Assembly: GCF_014203395.1 (NCBI RefSeq)
Contig: NZ_JACHIW010000001.1
Coordinates: 5,687,501 to 5,751,500 of the forward strand
Length of the DNA stretch: 64,000 nt
Origin: Saccharopolyspora phatthalungensis
Lineage (GTDB): Bacteria; Actinomycetota; Actinomycetes; Mycobacteriales; Pseudonocardiaceae
Direction of reading: 5' to 3'
Position 1 is the first letter of the stretch; each line of letters begins with the position of its first letter. Positions 1 to 7,929 of this stretch are shown here, piece after piece. The position numbers were made by a program, and so were the translations under genes. The notes below the pieces were generated by a model. It was not told the origin of the DNA and ran no database searches. It saw nothing but the letters and a program-made list of their open reading frames with translations.

Positions 1-256
1 AGTACGCCAGCTCCTGCGCCTTGATCCGCCCGAAGATCTCGTCGAACTCCTCCTCGCTGATCAGGAACGCATAGTGCTGCGGGACGATCGCGTCCCCGGT
101 CTCCAGGTAGTCCAGGGACACGTCGTTGCCGGTCTGCACACACATGAACGGACCGAAGGGCTCCGGGGCCGGCAGGCCGAGCAGGTCGGCCAGGAACCGT
201 GCGCCGGCGACCTTGTCCGAGGTGGCGACGATCGTGTGGTTGAGCTGAACGGACAT
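1..256 (-). CDS. VOC-family (glyoxalase/bleomycin-resistance fold) protein, C-terminus outside window
   Basis: The reading frame runs off the left edge, so only the first 85 residues are visible. It opens MSVQLNHTIVATSDKVAGAR and continues through FLADLLGLP and a QHYAF segment, the beta-alpha-beta pattern of a VOC module: an early His (NHT), a helix ending in LLGL, then strands with a second His. Family members bind a divalent metal and act as lyases, dioxygenases or resistance proteins, and the substrate cannot be guessed here. The ATG is the only sensible start; the Shine-Dalgarno upstream is weak (gaaagcgag). It is transcribed away from the riboswitch-controlled permease. Confidence 0.7.
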   Translation of the reverse strand, partial: MSVQLNHTIVATSDKVAGARFLADLLGLPAPEPFGPFMCVQTGNDVSLDYLETGDAIVPQHYAFLISEEEFDEIFGRIKAQELAY

Positions 257-572
257 CGGTTTGCTCGCTTTCACTCGTCGTACTGCCGTATCCCCGAGGT
301 TAGGAGCTCTACCAAGGTCGAGGTCAATGCACACCGGTGCCGGAATCAACCGGCGCATCGCTCATCCGGGTGGCCAATGGCCGGATCGGGTACCCGCCGG
401 CATACCGTGTGGTCGAAGTCCGCGGAAACGATCATGCGACGTTCCCGCCGTCGACGTTCTGGCGCTGGTCCGCCGACATTTTCTCGTCGAGGGCCCCTTG
501 GCCGATTCGTGGTGAGCAGGCCCACCTGCTCATCGCTCACCTGATCGAGGTAGGGTGTCGCCGACATATCCA
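257..572. other. Divergent intergenic region without a gene
   Basis: This stretch separates the start of the VOC gene from the TPP riboswitch. It must hold promoters for both directions. I see no convincing -10/-35 pair, repeat or coding pattern; the open frames crossing it also run through the riboswitch and have no family features. Confidence 0.5.
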
Positions 573-661
573 CGCGGGAGCTCGGGCGCACCGGGCTGAG
601 AGGGTGGCACCGCCGCGCCACCGACCGCTGAACCTGTCCGGATAATGCCGGCGTAGGGAGC
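573..661 (+). promoter_or_regulatory. TPP riboswitch (THI element)
   Basis: The core signatures of the thiamine pyrophosphate aptamer are present in order: GGGCTGAGA at 593-601, a variable GC-rich stem, then CTGAACCTG followed by TCCGGATAATGCCGGCG at about 638-654 and AGGGAG at 655-660. The CTGAGA box and the GGATAATGCC-type box are the conserved parts of the pyrimidine- and pyrophosphate-sensing arms. The final AGGGAG also serves as the Shine-Dalgarno of the next gene, 6 nt before its ATG. TPP binding would therefore most simply hide the ribosome site, which is the usual translational mode in actinobacteria. The fold itself was not computed. Confidence 0.9.
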
Positions 662-666
662 TGTTG

Positions 667-1980
667 ATGGCGCTTGACGTCGAACGTTCCGAAGTTCCGC
701 ACACCCTCGATGAACCGGCGCCCAGGACGTTGGGCGTGCTCGACCAGGGTGCGTTCTGGGGCAATCTCGGCGTGAGCCTGCTCGGTTTCAGCGGCGCGCT
801 GGCAGTGCTCGCACCGAGCGGCGTGCCGCAGCTTTCCTTCCTCGCCGCCGTCACGGCGTGCGTGGTCGGCACGGTGCTGGGCAGCATCATGGTCGGCATC
901 GCGGCGATTCCCGGTGCGCGCACCGGCGCGCCATCGATGATGTTGCTGCGCGGGCTTTTCGGCACCAAGTTGTCGTACCTGCCGACCGTGCTGAACATCC
1001 TGCAACTGGTCGGCTGGGGGACCTTCGAGCTGCTGGTGATCGCGCAGGGCGCGGAGGCGCTGTTCGGCGGCGGCCCGCAATGGTTGTACGTGCTGGTGGC
1101 CGGGGTGCTGACCACCGCGCTCACGTTGCGCCCACTCGGTGCCCTGCGCCTGCTGCGTCGTTACGTCAGCATCGCCGTGGCGATCGCGATGGTGTACTTC
1201 TTCGTCCAGTTGCTGCGTCACCCGCTGCCGGACATGAACACCGGCTCCTGGCAGGGGTTCTGGCCCGGCGCGGACGCCGCGCTGGCGGTCGCGGTGTCCT
1301 GGATCCCGGTCGCCTCGGACTACTCCCGGCACTCGAAGTCCGCGGCGGGCGCCTTCACCGCCGCGACGCTGGGTTATTCGGTCACCCAGATCGCTTGCTA
1401 CCTGCTGGGCTTGCTCGGGTTGGCGATGGTCGGCGGTGATGCGGACAAGGCGTTCGATCCGCTGCTGGCGGTGCCGCTCGGGGTGATCTTCTTCGGGATC
1501 CTGGTGCTGCGCGAGGTCGACCAGTCCTTCGCCGACATCTACTCGACCGCGGTGTCGATCCAGAACCTGCGGCCCAGCACGGACCGCCGGCTACTGAGCC
1601 TGGGCGTCGGCGCGATGACGACGCTGTTGGCGCTGACGCTGGACATCTCCCAGTTCTCAAACTTCCTGCTGCTGATCGGATCGGTGTTCGTGCCGATGTT
1701 CGGCGTGCTGGCGGTCGACTACTTCGCGCATGGCCGCCGCCGGACCTGGGACCTGTCGCAGCGCGCACCGTCTCGCTGGGGAATGCTGGTGGCCTGGCTG
1801 CTCGGCTTCGCGGTGTTCCAACTGATCAACCCCGGCGAGCTCGGCTGGTGGTCGAAGCTCTGGACCGATGTGCAGGCCGTGCTGGGCTTCACCCCGCCGA
1901 CCTGGATGAGCGCCTCCATCGCGTCCTTCCTCACCGCCGCCCTGGCGGCCGGGGTCATCGGTGCTTTCCGCCGCCGCTGA
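667..1980 (+). CDS. cytX: NCS1-family permease, probable hydroxymethylpyrimidine (thiamine precursor) importer, CytX-like
   Basis: A 437-residue polytopic membrane protein with about twelve hydrophobic segments. It has the NCS1 purine/cytosine permease N-terminal pattern: FWGNLGVSLLGFSGAL, then IPGARTGAPSMMLLRGLFG. A TPP riboswitch lies directly upstream, which separates it from ordinary cytosine permeases and points to uptake of the pyrimidine moiety of thiamine (HMP); CytX is the known riboswitch-controlled member of this group. The ATG is preferred over the in-frame TTG 3 nt upstream because it sits 6 nt from AGGGAG. The gene is monocistronic and ends before a strong bidirectional hairpin. 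Substrate specificity is inferred from regulation, not from a binding-site residue. Confidence 0.82.
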   Translation: MALDVERSEVPHTLDEPAPRTLGVLDQGAFWGNLGVSLLGFSGALAVLAPSGVPQLSFLAAVTACVVGTVLGSIMVGIAAIPGARTGAPSMMLLRGLFGTKLSYLPTVLNILQLVGWGTFELLVIAQGAEALFGGGPQWLYVLVAGVLTTALTLRPLGALRLLRRYVSIAVAIAMVYFFVQLLRHPLPDMNTGSWQGFWPGADAALAVAVSWIPVASDYSRHSKSAAGAFTAATLGYSVTQIACYLLGLLGLAMVGGDADKAFDPLLAVPLGVIFFGILVLREVDQSFADIYSTAVSIQNLRPSTDRRLLSLGVGAMTTLLALTLDISQFSNFLLLIGSVFVPMFGVLAVDYFAHGRRRTWDLSQRAPSRWGMLVAWLLGFAVFQLINPGELGWWSKLWTDVQAVLGFTPPTWMSASIASFLTAALAAGVIGAFRRR

Positions 1981-2082
1981 TCCGTTCGGCTCGACGGACT
2001 GACCCGGCATGATTGCATTCCCAAATCGGTTGGCTGTGCGCGGAAACGAAGCCCGCTGCCGAACACCAGTGGTCGGCATGCT

Positions 2083-2123
2083 CCTGCGGACTCGACCGGG
2101 GCCGGCCCGGTCGAGTCCGCAGG
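2083..2123. terminator. Bidirectional terminator hairpin between convergent genes
   Basis: A perfect 18-bp inverted repeat (left arm 2083-2100, ending GACTCGACCGGG; loop GCCGG; right arm 2106-2123) lies between the 3' ends of the permease gene and the polyprenyl synthase gene. There is no U-run, as is common for actinobacterial terminators. Confidence 0.8.
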
Positions 2124-2133
2124 GTCCCGCTGC

Positions 2134-3177
2134 TCAGTGATCCCGGTGGGTCATCAGCTGGGCCAAGGCACTGAGTTCTTCGGCCGCACGTGGGGTCGGG
2201 TCCGAGCGGCGCAAGTCGCTCAGGGCGGCGGCCAGAAGCTCGTCGGCCTGGTTCCGGCTCCAGGTGCGGCCGCCTGCCAACGCGATCAGCTCGGCGGATT
2301 GGGCCAGATCGCTGCCGGACAGCGGCTGCTCGCGGAGGTAGAGACTGGCCAGCCGCTGACCGGCCGTGGTGCCGGAGGTCAGCGCGGACACTACCGGAAG
2401 GGACTTCTTGCGGGTGCGCAGGTCGGAGAACACCGGTTTGCCGGTGATCGCCGGATCGCCCCAGATGCCCAACAGGTCGTCGATGTGTTGGAACGCCAGC
2501 CCAAGCCGCTCGCCGAAGCTGCGCAGCCGGGCGATCTGCTCGGTCGTGCCGCCGCCGAACAATGCGCCGAGCGCGCAGGCGCAGCCCAGCAGTGCGGCGG
2601 TTTTGTCGTGGGCCATCCGCTGGCATTCGGCCAGCTCCACGTTGGGCCGGTCCTCGAAGGCGAGGTCCGCGGTCTGACCGTTGATCAGGTTCAGCACGGC
2701 GGTGCTCAGCGTTCGTATCGCAGCGGCCGCTTTGGGATGTTTGCACGAGCTCAAGACATCGGAAGCCAACGACAGCATCGCGTCGCCGGCGAGGATGGCT
2801 GGTCCACTGCCGAACACCGTCCACGCCGTGGGGCGGTGTCTCCTGGTGACGTCACCGTCCAGCACATCGTCGTGCAGCAGCGAGAAGTTGTGCACCAACT
2901 CCACCGCGACGGCGGCGGGCACCGCGACCGCGGGATCGCCACCGACAGCGGTGGCCGCGAGCAGCACCATCGTGGGCCGCAACGCCTTACCCCGGTCGGC
3001 GCGAACCGGATTGCCGTGCTCGTCCCACCAACCGAGGTGGTATCCGGAGACCTGCTGCATCCGGGTGGGCAACCGGTCGACCGCGGCCCGCAGGGCGGGC
3101 TCGACCATCGCACGGCTACGTGTCAAAGCTTCGTAGGCCGCACCCGCCTTATTGGCATCCTGCTGCATGGTGGCCAT
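2134..3177 (-). CDS. Polyprenyl (isoprenyl diphosphate) synthase, putative encapsulin cargo
   Basis: A 347-residue all-alpha trans-isoprenyl diphosphate synthase. It has the IPP-binding GKALRP segment (63-68), the first aspartate-rich motif as DDVLD (103-107) in LLHDDVLDGD, and the second as DDLLG (233-237) in FQHIDDLLGIWGD. The last Asp of the second motif is Gly, a variation seen in some actinobacterial homologues. The enzyme condenses IPP with an allylic diphosphate; product length is not predictable here. It follows two encapsulin shell genes on the same strand after a 168-nt gap, matching known Family 2B loci in which a polyprenyl transferase is the encapsulated enzyme. The N-terminal extension before the catalytic fold is only about 20 residues, so no long disordered targeting tail is obvious. 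GAAGGGAAA precedes the ATG. Confidence 0.88.
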   Translation of the reverse strand: MATMQQDANKAGAAYEALTRSRAMVEPALRAAVDRLPTRMQQVSGYHLGWWDEHGNPVRADRGKALRPTMVLLAATAVGGDPAVAVPAAVAVELVHNFSLLHDDVLDGDVTRRHRPTAWTVFGSGPAILAGDAMLSLASDVLSSCKHPKAAAAIRTLSTAVLNLINGQTADLAFEDRPNVELAECQRMAHDKTAALLGCACALGALFGGGTTEQIARLRSFGERLGLAFQHIDDLLGIWGDPAITGKPVFSDLRTRKKSLPVVSALTSGTTAGQRLASLYLREQPLSGSDLAQSAELIALAGGRTWSRNQADELLAAALSDLRRSDPTPRAAEELSALAQLMTHRDH

Positions 3178-3345
3178 GCGATTTCCCTTCGACCAGAGGA
3201 CTTGTTGAACCGGGGTCGTCCTGCGCGGTGGTGCCGGTTACGACCTCCCGCGGGGAGTTGCTGTCGCGTTTCCACTGGGGGATTTGCGGTAGTGGGCGGG
3301 GCCGATCGGCCCCGCCGCTTTGGAAATCGAGATACAGAACAGGGA

Positions 3346-4746
3346 TCAGCGGGCGATTTCGACGCGTTCGAGGACGCCGAGCGCGTCCGGGACCAGTACC
3401 GCGGCCGAGAAGTAGGCGCTGACCAGGTAGGAGATCACCGCCTGGTCGTTGATGCCCATGAACCGGACGTTGAGGCCGGGCTGGTACTCGTCGGGGATGC
3501 CGGTCTGCCGGAGGCCGACGACCCCGTGGTCCTCCTCGCCGGTGCGCATCGCCAGGATCGAACTCGTGCCGCTGTCGCTGATCGGGATCTTGTCGCTGGG
3601 CAGGAACGGCACGCCCCGCCAGGCGTGCACCTGGCGGTCCTGGACCTCGGTGGTCTGCGGGTAGATGCCGCGGCGATTGCACTCCCGGCCGAACGCGGCG
3701 ATGGTTCGGGGGTGGGCCAGGAAGAACCGCGTCTTGCGGCGGCGGGAGAGCAGTTCGTCGAGGTCGTCGGGGGTGGGCGGGCCGCTGCGGGTGTGGATGC
3801 GCTGGCGGAGGTCGGCGTTGTGTAGCAGGCCGAAGTCGCGGTTGTTGATCAGCTCGTGCTCTTGTCGTTCGCGCAGCGCTTCGATGGTCAGCCGCAGCTG
3901 TTGCTCGGTCTGGTTCATCGGCTGGTTGTAGAGGTCGGCAACGCGGGTGTGCACGCGCAGAACCGTTTGTGCCACGCTGAGTTCGTACTCCCGGGGCGCC
4001 AGTTCGTAGTCCACATAGGTTCCGGCCAGTGTGGGCTCGCCGGCGTGCCCGGAGGCGATATCGATGGCGGCTTCACCGTGTTTGTTCTGTGGCGGCGCGG
4101 GATTGTCGTGGTTGTTGGCGATGTGCGCCCGCAGCCGGTCGAACTGGTTGTTCAACTCCTGCAACGCCTGGGTGGTCAGTGTGAGGGTGATGCACTGGGT
4201 GACCGCCTTGTACGTGTGGTCCCAAGTGTATTGATGAGGGGCCAACACCCGGGCGCCGAAGAATTCGCCATCGGCGAGCACGCTGAGCACGGTGTCGTCG
4301 CCGTACTCGCCGGCGCCGATCTTGTTGACCTTGCCGTGCGCGATGAGCACGACCTCGTCCGCTGATTGCCCGGCGGTCGCGATCACCTGACCCGGCTCGA
4401 ACTCGCGCTGCACGAACCGGTCGGCCAACGCGCCCAGCACCGAGTCGTCGTCGAAACCGCGCAGCAGCGGCAGTTCGGCGAGTTCCTGCGGGATGACGCG
4501 AACATCGGAACCGGTGTTCGTGAAGGTGATCCGCCCGTCCCCGACGGCGTAGGTCAACCGGCGGTTGACCCGATACGTGCCCGCCGAGACGTCCATCCAC
4601 GGCAGCATTCGAAGCAGCCATCGTGAGGTGGTGCCCTGCATCTGCGGCTGGGATTTGGTCGTCGTCGACAGCTTCCGCGCCGCCGCGGTGGTCAGGCTCA
4701 GTGCGGCCTGTTCTACGGCGCCGAGGTCCGGCTCTGTCACGGTCAC
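3346..4746 (-). CDS. Family 2B encapsulin shell protein, copy 1 (promoter-distal)
   Basis: A 466-residue nanocompartment shell protein. After an N-terminal arm there is a cyclic-nucleotide-binding-like beta-roll at about residues 90-215 ([46 protein letters not shown]). The HK97-type shell domain follows from about 235 ([17 protein letters not shown] to the C-terminus RVEIAR). This insertion of a cNMP-binding-like domain in an HK97-fold protein defines Family 2B encapsulins. It is a close paralogue of the upstream gene, with about 300 nearly identical nucleotides in the shell part. GTG start with AGGAG upstream. It sits between the other shell gene and the polyprenyl synthase and was probably co-transcribed with both. 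It differs from copy 2 where LSRRRKTR replaces LALVWKDP. Confidence 0.9.
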   Translation of the reverse strand: MTVTEPDLGAVEQAALSLTTAAARKLSTTTKSQPQMQGTTSRWLLRMLPWMDVSAGTYRVNRRLTYAVGDGRITFTNTGSDVRVIPQELAELPLLRGFDDDSVLGALADRFVQREFEPGQVIATAGQSADEVVLIAHGKVNKIGAGEYGDDTVLSVLADGEFFGARVLAPHQYTWDHTYKAVTQCITLTLTTQALQELNNQFDRLRAHIANNHDNPAPPQNKHGEAAIDIASGHAGEPTLAGTYVDYELAPREYELSVAQTVLRVHTRVADLYNQPMNQTEQQLRLTIEALRERQEHELINNRDFGLLHNADLRQRIHTRSGPPTPDDLDELLSRRRKTRFFLAHPRTIAAFGRECNRRGIYPQTTEVQDRQVHAWRGVPFLPSDKIPISDSGTSSILAMRTGEEDHGVVGLRQTGIPDEYQPGLNVRFMGINDQAVISYLVSAYFSAAVLVPDALGVLERVEIAR

Positions 4747-4796
4747 GATTTCCGATCTCCTTGTGGTGCGTAGTGGTGCGGTTGCCCGGGGTGATG

Positions 4797-4840
4797 GCGT
4801 TTTCGAGGGAAATCAATGCGCTGATTTCCCTCGAAAACGC
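4797..4840. repeat. Twin-palindrome element forming a 19-bp hairpin between the two shell genes
   Basis: The left arm (4797-4815) and right arm (4822-4840) are perfect 19-nt reverse complements around ATGCGC. Each half is itself a GATTTC-N4-GAAATC-type unit (GTTTTCGAGGGAAATC and GATTTCCCTCGAAAAC), the motif repeated at seven other intergenic sites in this window. On the transcribed minus strand the hairpin follows the first shell gene and precedes the second. A partial terminator or mRNA-stabilising stem that sets the ratio of the two shell proteins is plausible. Confidence 0.8.
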
Positions 4841-4880
4841 GCCCGGTGCCGGCAGCGCGGGCCGCGCGCCAGGGCTCGGC

Positions 4881-6293
4881 TCAGCTCTCCCGGCCGAGTT
4901 CGACGTGTTCGAGCACTCCGATCGCGTCGGGTACCAGGATCGCCGCCGAGTAGTAGGCACTGACCAGGTACGAGATAACCGCCTGGTCGTTGACGCCCAT
5001 GAAGCGCACCGACAGGCCGGGCCGGTACTCGTCCGGGATCCCGGTCTGGTGCAGGCCGATGACGCCCTGGTTTTCCTCGCCGGTGCGCATCAGCACGATG
5101 GAACTGGTGCGGGTCTTGCTGACGTGCAGCTTGTTGCACGGCAGGATCGGCACGCCGCGCCAGGCGGGCACCTGGTGACCGTTGAGGTCGATGCTCTGCG
5201 GGTACAGGCCGCGTTTGCTGCATTCCTGCCCGATCGCCGCGATGGTGCGCGGGTGGGCGAGGAAGAACCCGGGATCCTTCCACACGAGCGCCAGCAGCTC
5301 GTCGAGGTCGTCGGGGGTGGGCGGGCCGCTGCGGGTGTGGATGCGCTGGCGGAGGTCGGCGTTGTGCAGCAGGCCGAAGTCGCGGTTGTTGATCAGTTCT
5401 TCTTCTTGCCGTTCGCGCAGCGCTTCGATGGTCAGCCGGAGCTGTTGCTCGGTCTGGTTCATCGGCTGGTTGTAGAGGTCGGCAACGCGGCTGTGCACGC
5501 GCAGAACCGTTTGTGCCACGCTGAGTTCGTACTCCCGGGGCGCCAGTTCGTAGTCCACATAGGTTCCGGCCAGCGCGGGCTCGCCGGCGTGCCCGGAGGC
5601 GATCTCGATGTCCGCTTCGCCGTGCACGTTGTGCGGGCGCTTCGGGCCGGACAGTGTGTTCCGGATGTGCTCTCGCAGCGGTTCGGAACTGCCGTTCATG
5701 TCCCGGAAGTCCTGTTGCCGCAAGGAAAGCACGGTGCAGGGGGTGACCGCCTTGAAGGTCGCCTCCCAGGTGGACGATTCTTCGGCCAGGGCCTGCGCGC
5801 CGAAGAACTCGCCGTCGGCGAGCATGCTCAGCACGGTGTCGTCACCGTACTCGCCGGTGCCGATCTTGTTGACCTTGCCGTGCGCGATGAGCACGACCTC
5901 ATCCGCTGGCTGCCCGGCGGTCGCGATCACCTGACCCGGCTCGAATTCCTGCTGCACGAAACGATCCGCCAGGGCGCGCAGCGTGGCGTCGTCATCGAAT
6001 CCGCGAAGCAGCGGGAGTTCTTGCAATTCCTGCGGGATGACCCGCACGTCGGCACCGGTGTTGGTGAAGGTGACCCGACCATCGCCGAGGGTGTAGCTCA
6101 GCCGTCGGTTGACCCGGTAGGCGCCGCCGGCCGCCTGCACCCACGGCAGCATGCGCAGGAGCCAACGCGAGGTGATGCCCTGCATCTGCGGGACGGACTT
6201 GGTCGTGGTGGCCAGATTCCGCGCCGCCGCCGTGCTCAGGCTCAACTGCGGCGCTTCGGTCTCGCCCGGGTTGAGCGGATCCGTCACAGTCAC
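4881..6293 (-). CDS. Family 2B encapsulin shell protein, copy 2 (promoter-proximal)
   Basis: A 470-residue paralogue of the downstream shell gene with the same order: N-terminal arm, cNMP-binding-like domain (about 90-215; [44 protein letters not shown]), then the HK97-type shell domain. The stretch [20 protein letters not shown] is shared residue for residue with copy 1, while the segment after the beta-roll ([11 protein letters not shown] and on) differs clearly. Two non-identical shell genes next to an enzyme gene is the two-component arrangement described for some Family 2B encapsulins, where mixed shells can form. This is the first gene of the operon; its promoter should lie in the AT-rich region upstream. 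The GTG start has only a weak Shine-Dalgarno. Confidence 0.9.
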   Translation of the reverse strand: MTVTDPLNPGETEAPQLSLSTAAARNLATTTKSVPQMQGITSRWLLRMLPWVQAAGGAYRVNRRLSYTLGDGRVTFTNTGADVRVIPQELQELPLLRGFDDDATLRALADRFVQQEFEPGQVIATAGQPADEVVLIAHGKVNKIGTGEYGDDTVLSMLADGEFFGAQALAEESSTWEATFKAVTPCTVLSLRQQDFRDMNGSSEPLREHIRNTLSGPKRPHNVHGEADIEIASGHAGEPALAGTYVDYELAPREYELSVAQTVLRVHSRVADLYNQPMNQTEQQLRLTIEALRERQEEELINNRDFGLLHNADLRQRIHTRSGPPTPDDLDELLALVWKDPGFFLAHPRTIAAIGQECSKRGLYPQSIDLNGHQVPAWRGVPILPCNKLHVSKTRTSSIVLMRTGEENQGVIGLHQTGIPDEYRPGLSVRFMGVNDQAVISYLVSAYYSAAILVPDAIGVLEHVELGRES

Positions 6294-6904
6294 GCCAATA
6301 CCACCAATCTTCTCCGGTCGTAAAGAGGCAGGCAGGAAAAGACGAATTGCGATTGTGCTAATGAATTCAATAGGTCCGAATGGAGATTGTCCAAATTGGA
6401 ATATTCACCGCGTTGGTCGCGTGACACCGTTTTTCGCTGCCGACGGCGACGTTAGCACCAGTGATCATGACCGTACAGTCACCCGAAAGTGCTGCATGTG
6501 CCGCGATGGGTTAGGCGGAATGTCACAATATCAAGATCACCTGATATGCCGCTTGCTCGGGACGCTGCGTAATCATCGGCGCATCTCATTCCGATATTCG
6601 GCGGATCTTCTCCCCGCTTGTACCAACCAAATTCGGATTTTTCGGGACGTCTCCGCGGGGGACTGCTCCGGGTGGGCGATTGGCGTTGTGATCTCGGATT
6701 CCACAAATCGGGTTATCCGTGCTTAGGTGATCGAGTAGTACTGTTCGGGCCACGGTTGAATCCGAGTTCTTCCTGGGTGTTCTTCGGCCGTTCTGAAGTT
6801 GCGTCGCCGGGCGGGCCCCGCCCGCGGCATGAGATAGGAGATGGGGGAAGCGTGTGCGAATGCGGTGTTCAGTCGATCGAAACGGGTCGAGAGGCGATGT
6901 CGAC
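6294..6904. other. AT-rich divergent intergenic region between encapsulin operon and HTH operon
   Basis: About 600 nt of visibly lower GC than the surroundings (for example gctaatgaattcaatagg near 6357 and repeated AATATT/ATTCGG stretches). It separates the start of the encapsulin operon from the HTH gene. It must contain both promoters. The short open frames on either strand lack domain features or ribosome sites, so I call no gene. The base composition suggests a regulatory or silenced (Lsr2-type) region; that is inference. Confidence 0.5.
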
Positions 6905-7165
6905 GTGAAATGGAACTTGCGACTGGTCGCGGCCCAGCGCGGCATCTGGAAGGCCACCGAGCTGCAGCGGATGCTCGCTGAGCGAGGCCTGGTGATCTCC
7001 GCCGGGAAGATGTCCGGGCTGTGGTCGAAGACCCCGGCCAGCCTGAAGTTGGACGACCTCGACATCATCTGCGCGGTGCTCAGGTGCGACGTCGGCGAAC
7101 TGCTGGTGGCCGAGCAGCGCCAGACCTCCGCGTGCAGCGAGACGATCGCAGGGGGGGTGGAATGA
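6905..7165 (+). CDS. Small XRE-type helix-turn-helix regulator
   Basis: An 86-residue protein, MKWNLRLVAAQRGIWKATEL onward, with an XRE/Cro-like fold: a first helix (LRLVAAQRG), the HTH (KATELQRMLAERGL then SAGKMSGLWSK as recognition helix) and LKLDDLDIICAVLRCDVGELL. The LxxLxxIxxxLxCxxxxLL ending is typical of short Cro/CI regulators in actinobacteria. The GTG start after GAGAGG is chosen because the helical domain begins there; longer in-frame starts add only unstructured residues. Its stop codon overlaps the ATG of the next gene (ATGA), so the two are translationally coupled. It may regulate its own three-gene operon. No effector domain is visible. Confidence 0.75.
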   Translation: MKWNLRLVAAQRGIWKATELQRMLAERGLVISAGKMSGLWSKTPASLKLDDLDIICAVLRCDVGELLVAEQRQTSACSETIAGGVE

Positions 7166-7929
7166 GTATCTACCTCAACGGTTTACTCTGGGTGCTGAGC
7201 GCGTCGGTGGCCGCCGCGGTGATCGGCTACCTGGTCCGCCGGCTCGGCCAGGACGAGGGGCGACCGAGCAACAACGATGCGGCGGGCCAGGTCTTCACCA
7301 TCGTCAGCGGCCTGCAGGCCGTGGTGCTGGCTTTCGTGCTGGTGACCCTGTTCGACACCGTCGGCGATGCGCGGGATGGCGCCTACCGCGAGGCGCAGGC
7401 GCTGGTTTCGGTTTCCTGGGCGGTGGATTCGCTGCCCGGCCCGGTAGGCGATGAGGCACGCGCACTCAGCGCGCAGTACGCGCACACGGTCCTTGACCAG
7501 GAGTGGCCGGTCATGCAGCAGGGCGGCCAGGTCTCCGGGCTGGGCTGGGCGCAGCTGGACAAGCTCCGCGCCGCGGTGCTGCAGGCTCCCGCCGACGGCG
7601 ACTTCCAGGAGGGCCGCAAGACCGACGCCGTTACCCAGCTCGGTCAGGTCTACCAGGAGCGGCACGAGCGGGTCACCAGGGCGTTCGACAGCGGCGTGGT
7701 GGCAGTGGTGTGGTTCGTGCTGATCGCGGGCAGCGTGGTGTGCGTGCTGCTGCCGAACCTCTTTGGTGGCACCAGATTGGGGCCGCACATCGTGCTGGTG
7801 TCCACATTAGCCGGTGCGCTGGCGCTGCTGCTGTTCGCGATCTTCCAGCTGCAGAACCCGTTCAGCCTCGGCTCGCAGATCGGCCCGGACGCGTTCCAGT
7901 GGGCACTTGCGCGGCTCGGTCGAAGTTGA
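7162..7929 (+). CDS. DUF4239 (bestrophin-like) membrane protein
   Basis: A 255-residue membrane protein. An N-terminal transmembrane helix (LWVLSASVAAAVIGYLV) and a second (TIVSGLQAVVLAFVLVTLF) are followed by a soluble loop (DGAYREAQALVSVSWAVDSL onward). Two C-terminal helices follow (VVAVVWFVLIAGSVVCVLLP and VLVSTLAGALALLLFAIFQL). This 2-loop-2 plan with the EAxALxxxxWAxDxLP segment is characteristic of DUF4239, sometimes annotated as bestrophin-like; the function is not established. It overlaps the HTH gene upstream and the secreted propeller gene downstream, so the three products are probably made together. The long loop could face either side of the membrane. Confidence 0.72.
   Translation: MSIYLNGLLWVLSASVAAAVIGYLVRRLGQDEGRPSNNDAAGQVFTIVSGLQAVVLAFVLVTLFDTVGDARDGAYREAQALVSVSWAVDSLPGPVGDEARALSAQYAHTVLDQEWPVMQQGGQVSGLGWAQLDKLRAAVLQAPADGDFQEGRKTDAVTQLGQVYQERHERVTRAFDSGVVAVVWFVLIAGSVVCVLLPNLFGGTRLGPHIVLVSTLAGALALLLFAIFQLQNPFSLGSQIGPDAFQWALARLGRS

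Noticed and set aside
337..645. 102-aa frame upstream of the permease
   Set aside because: It runs through the TPP riboswitch core and shows no protein family features.
2137..3825. 562-aa plus-strand frame across the polyprenyl synthase and shell genes
   Set aside because: It is antisense to two confidently identified genes, is Gly/Gln/Arg-rich without motifs, and has no ribosome site.
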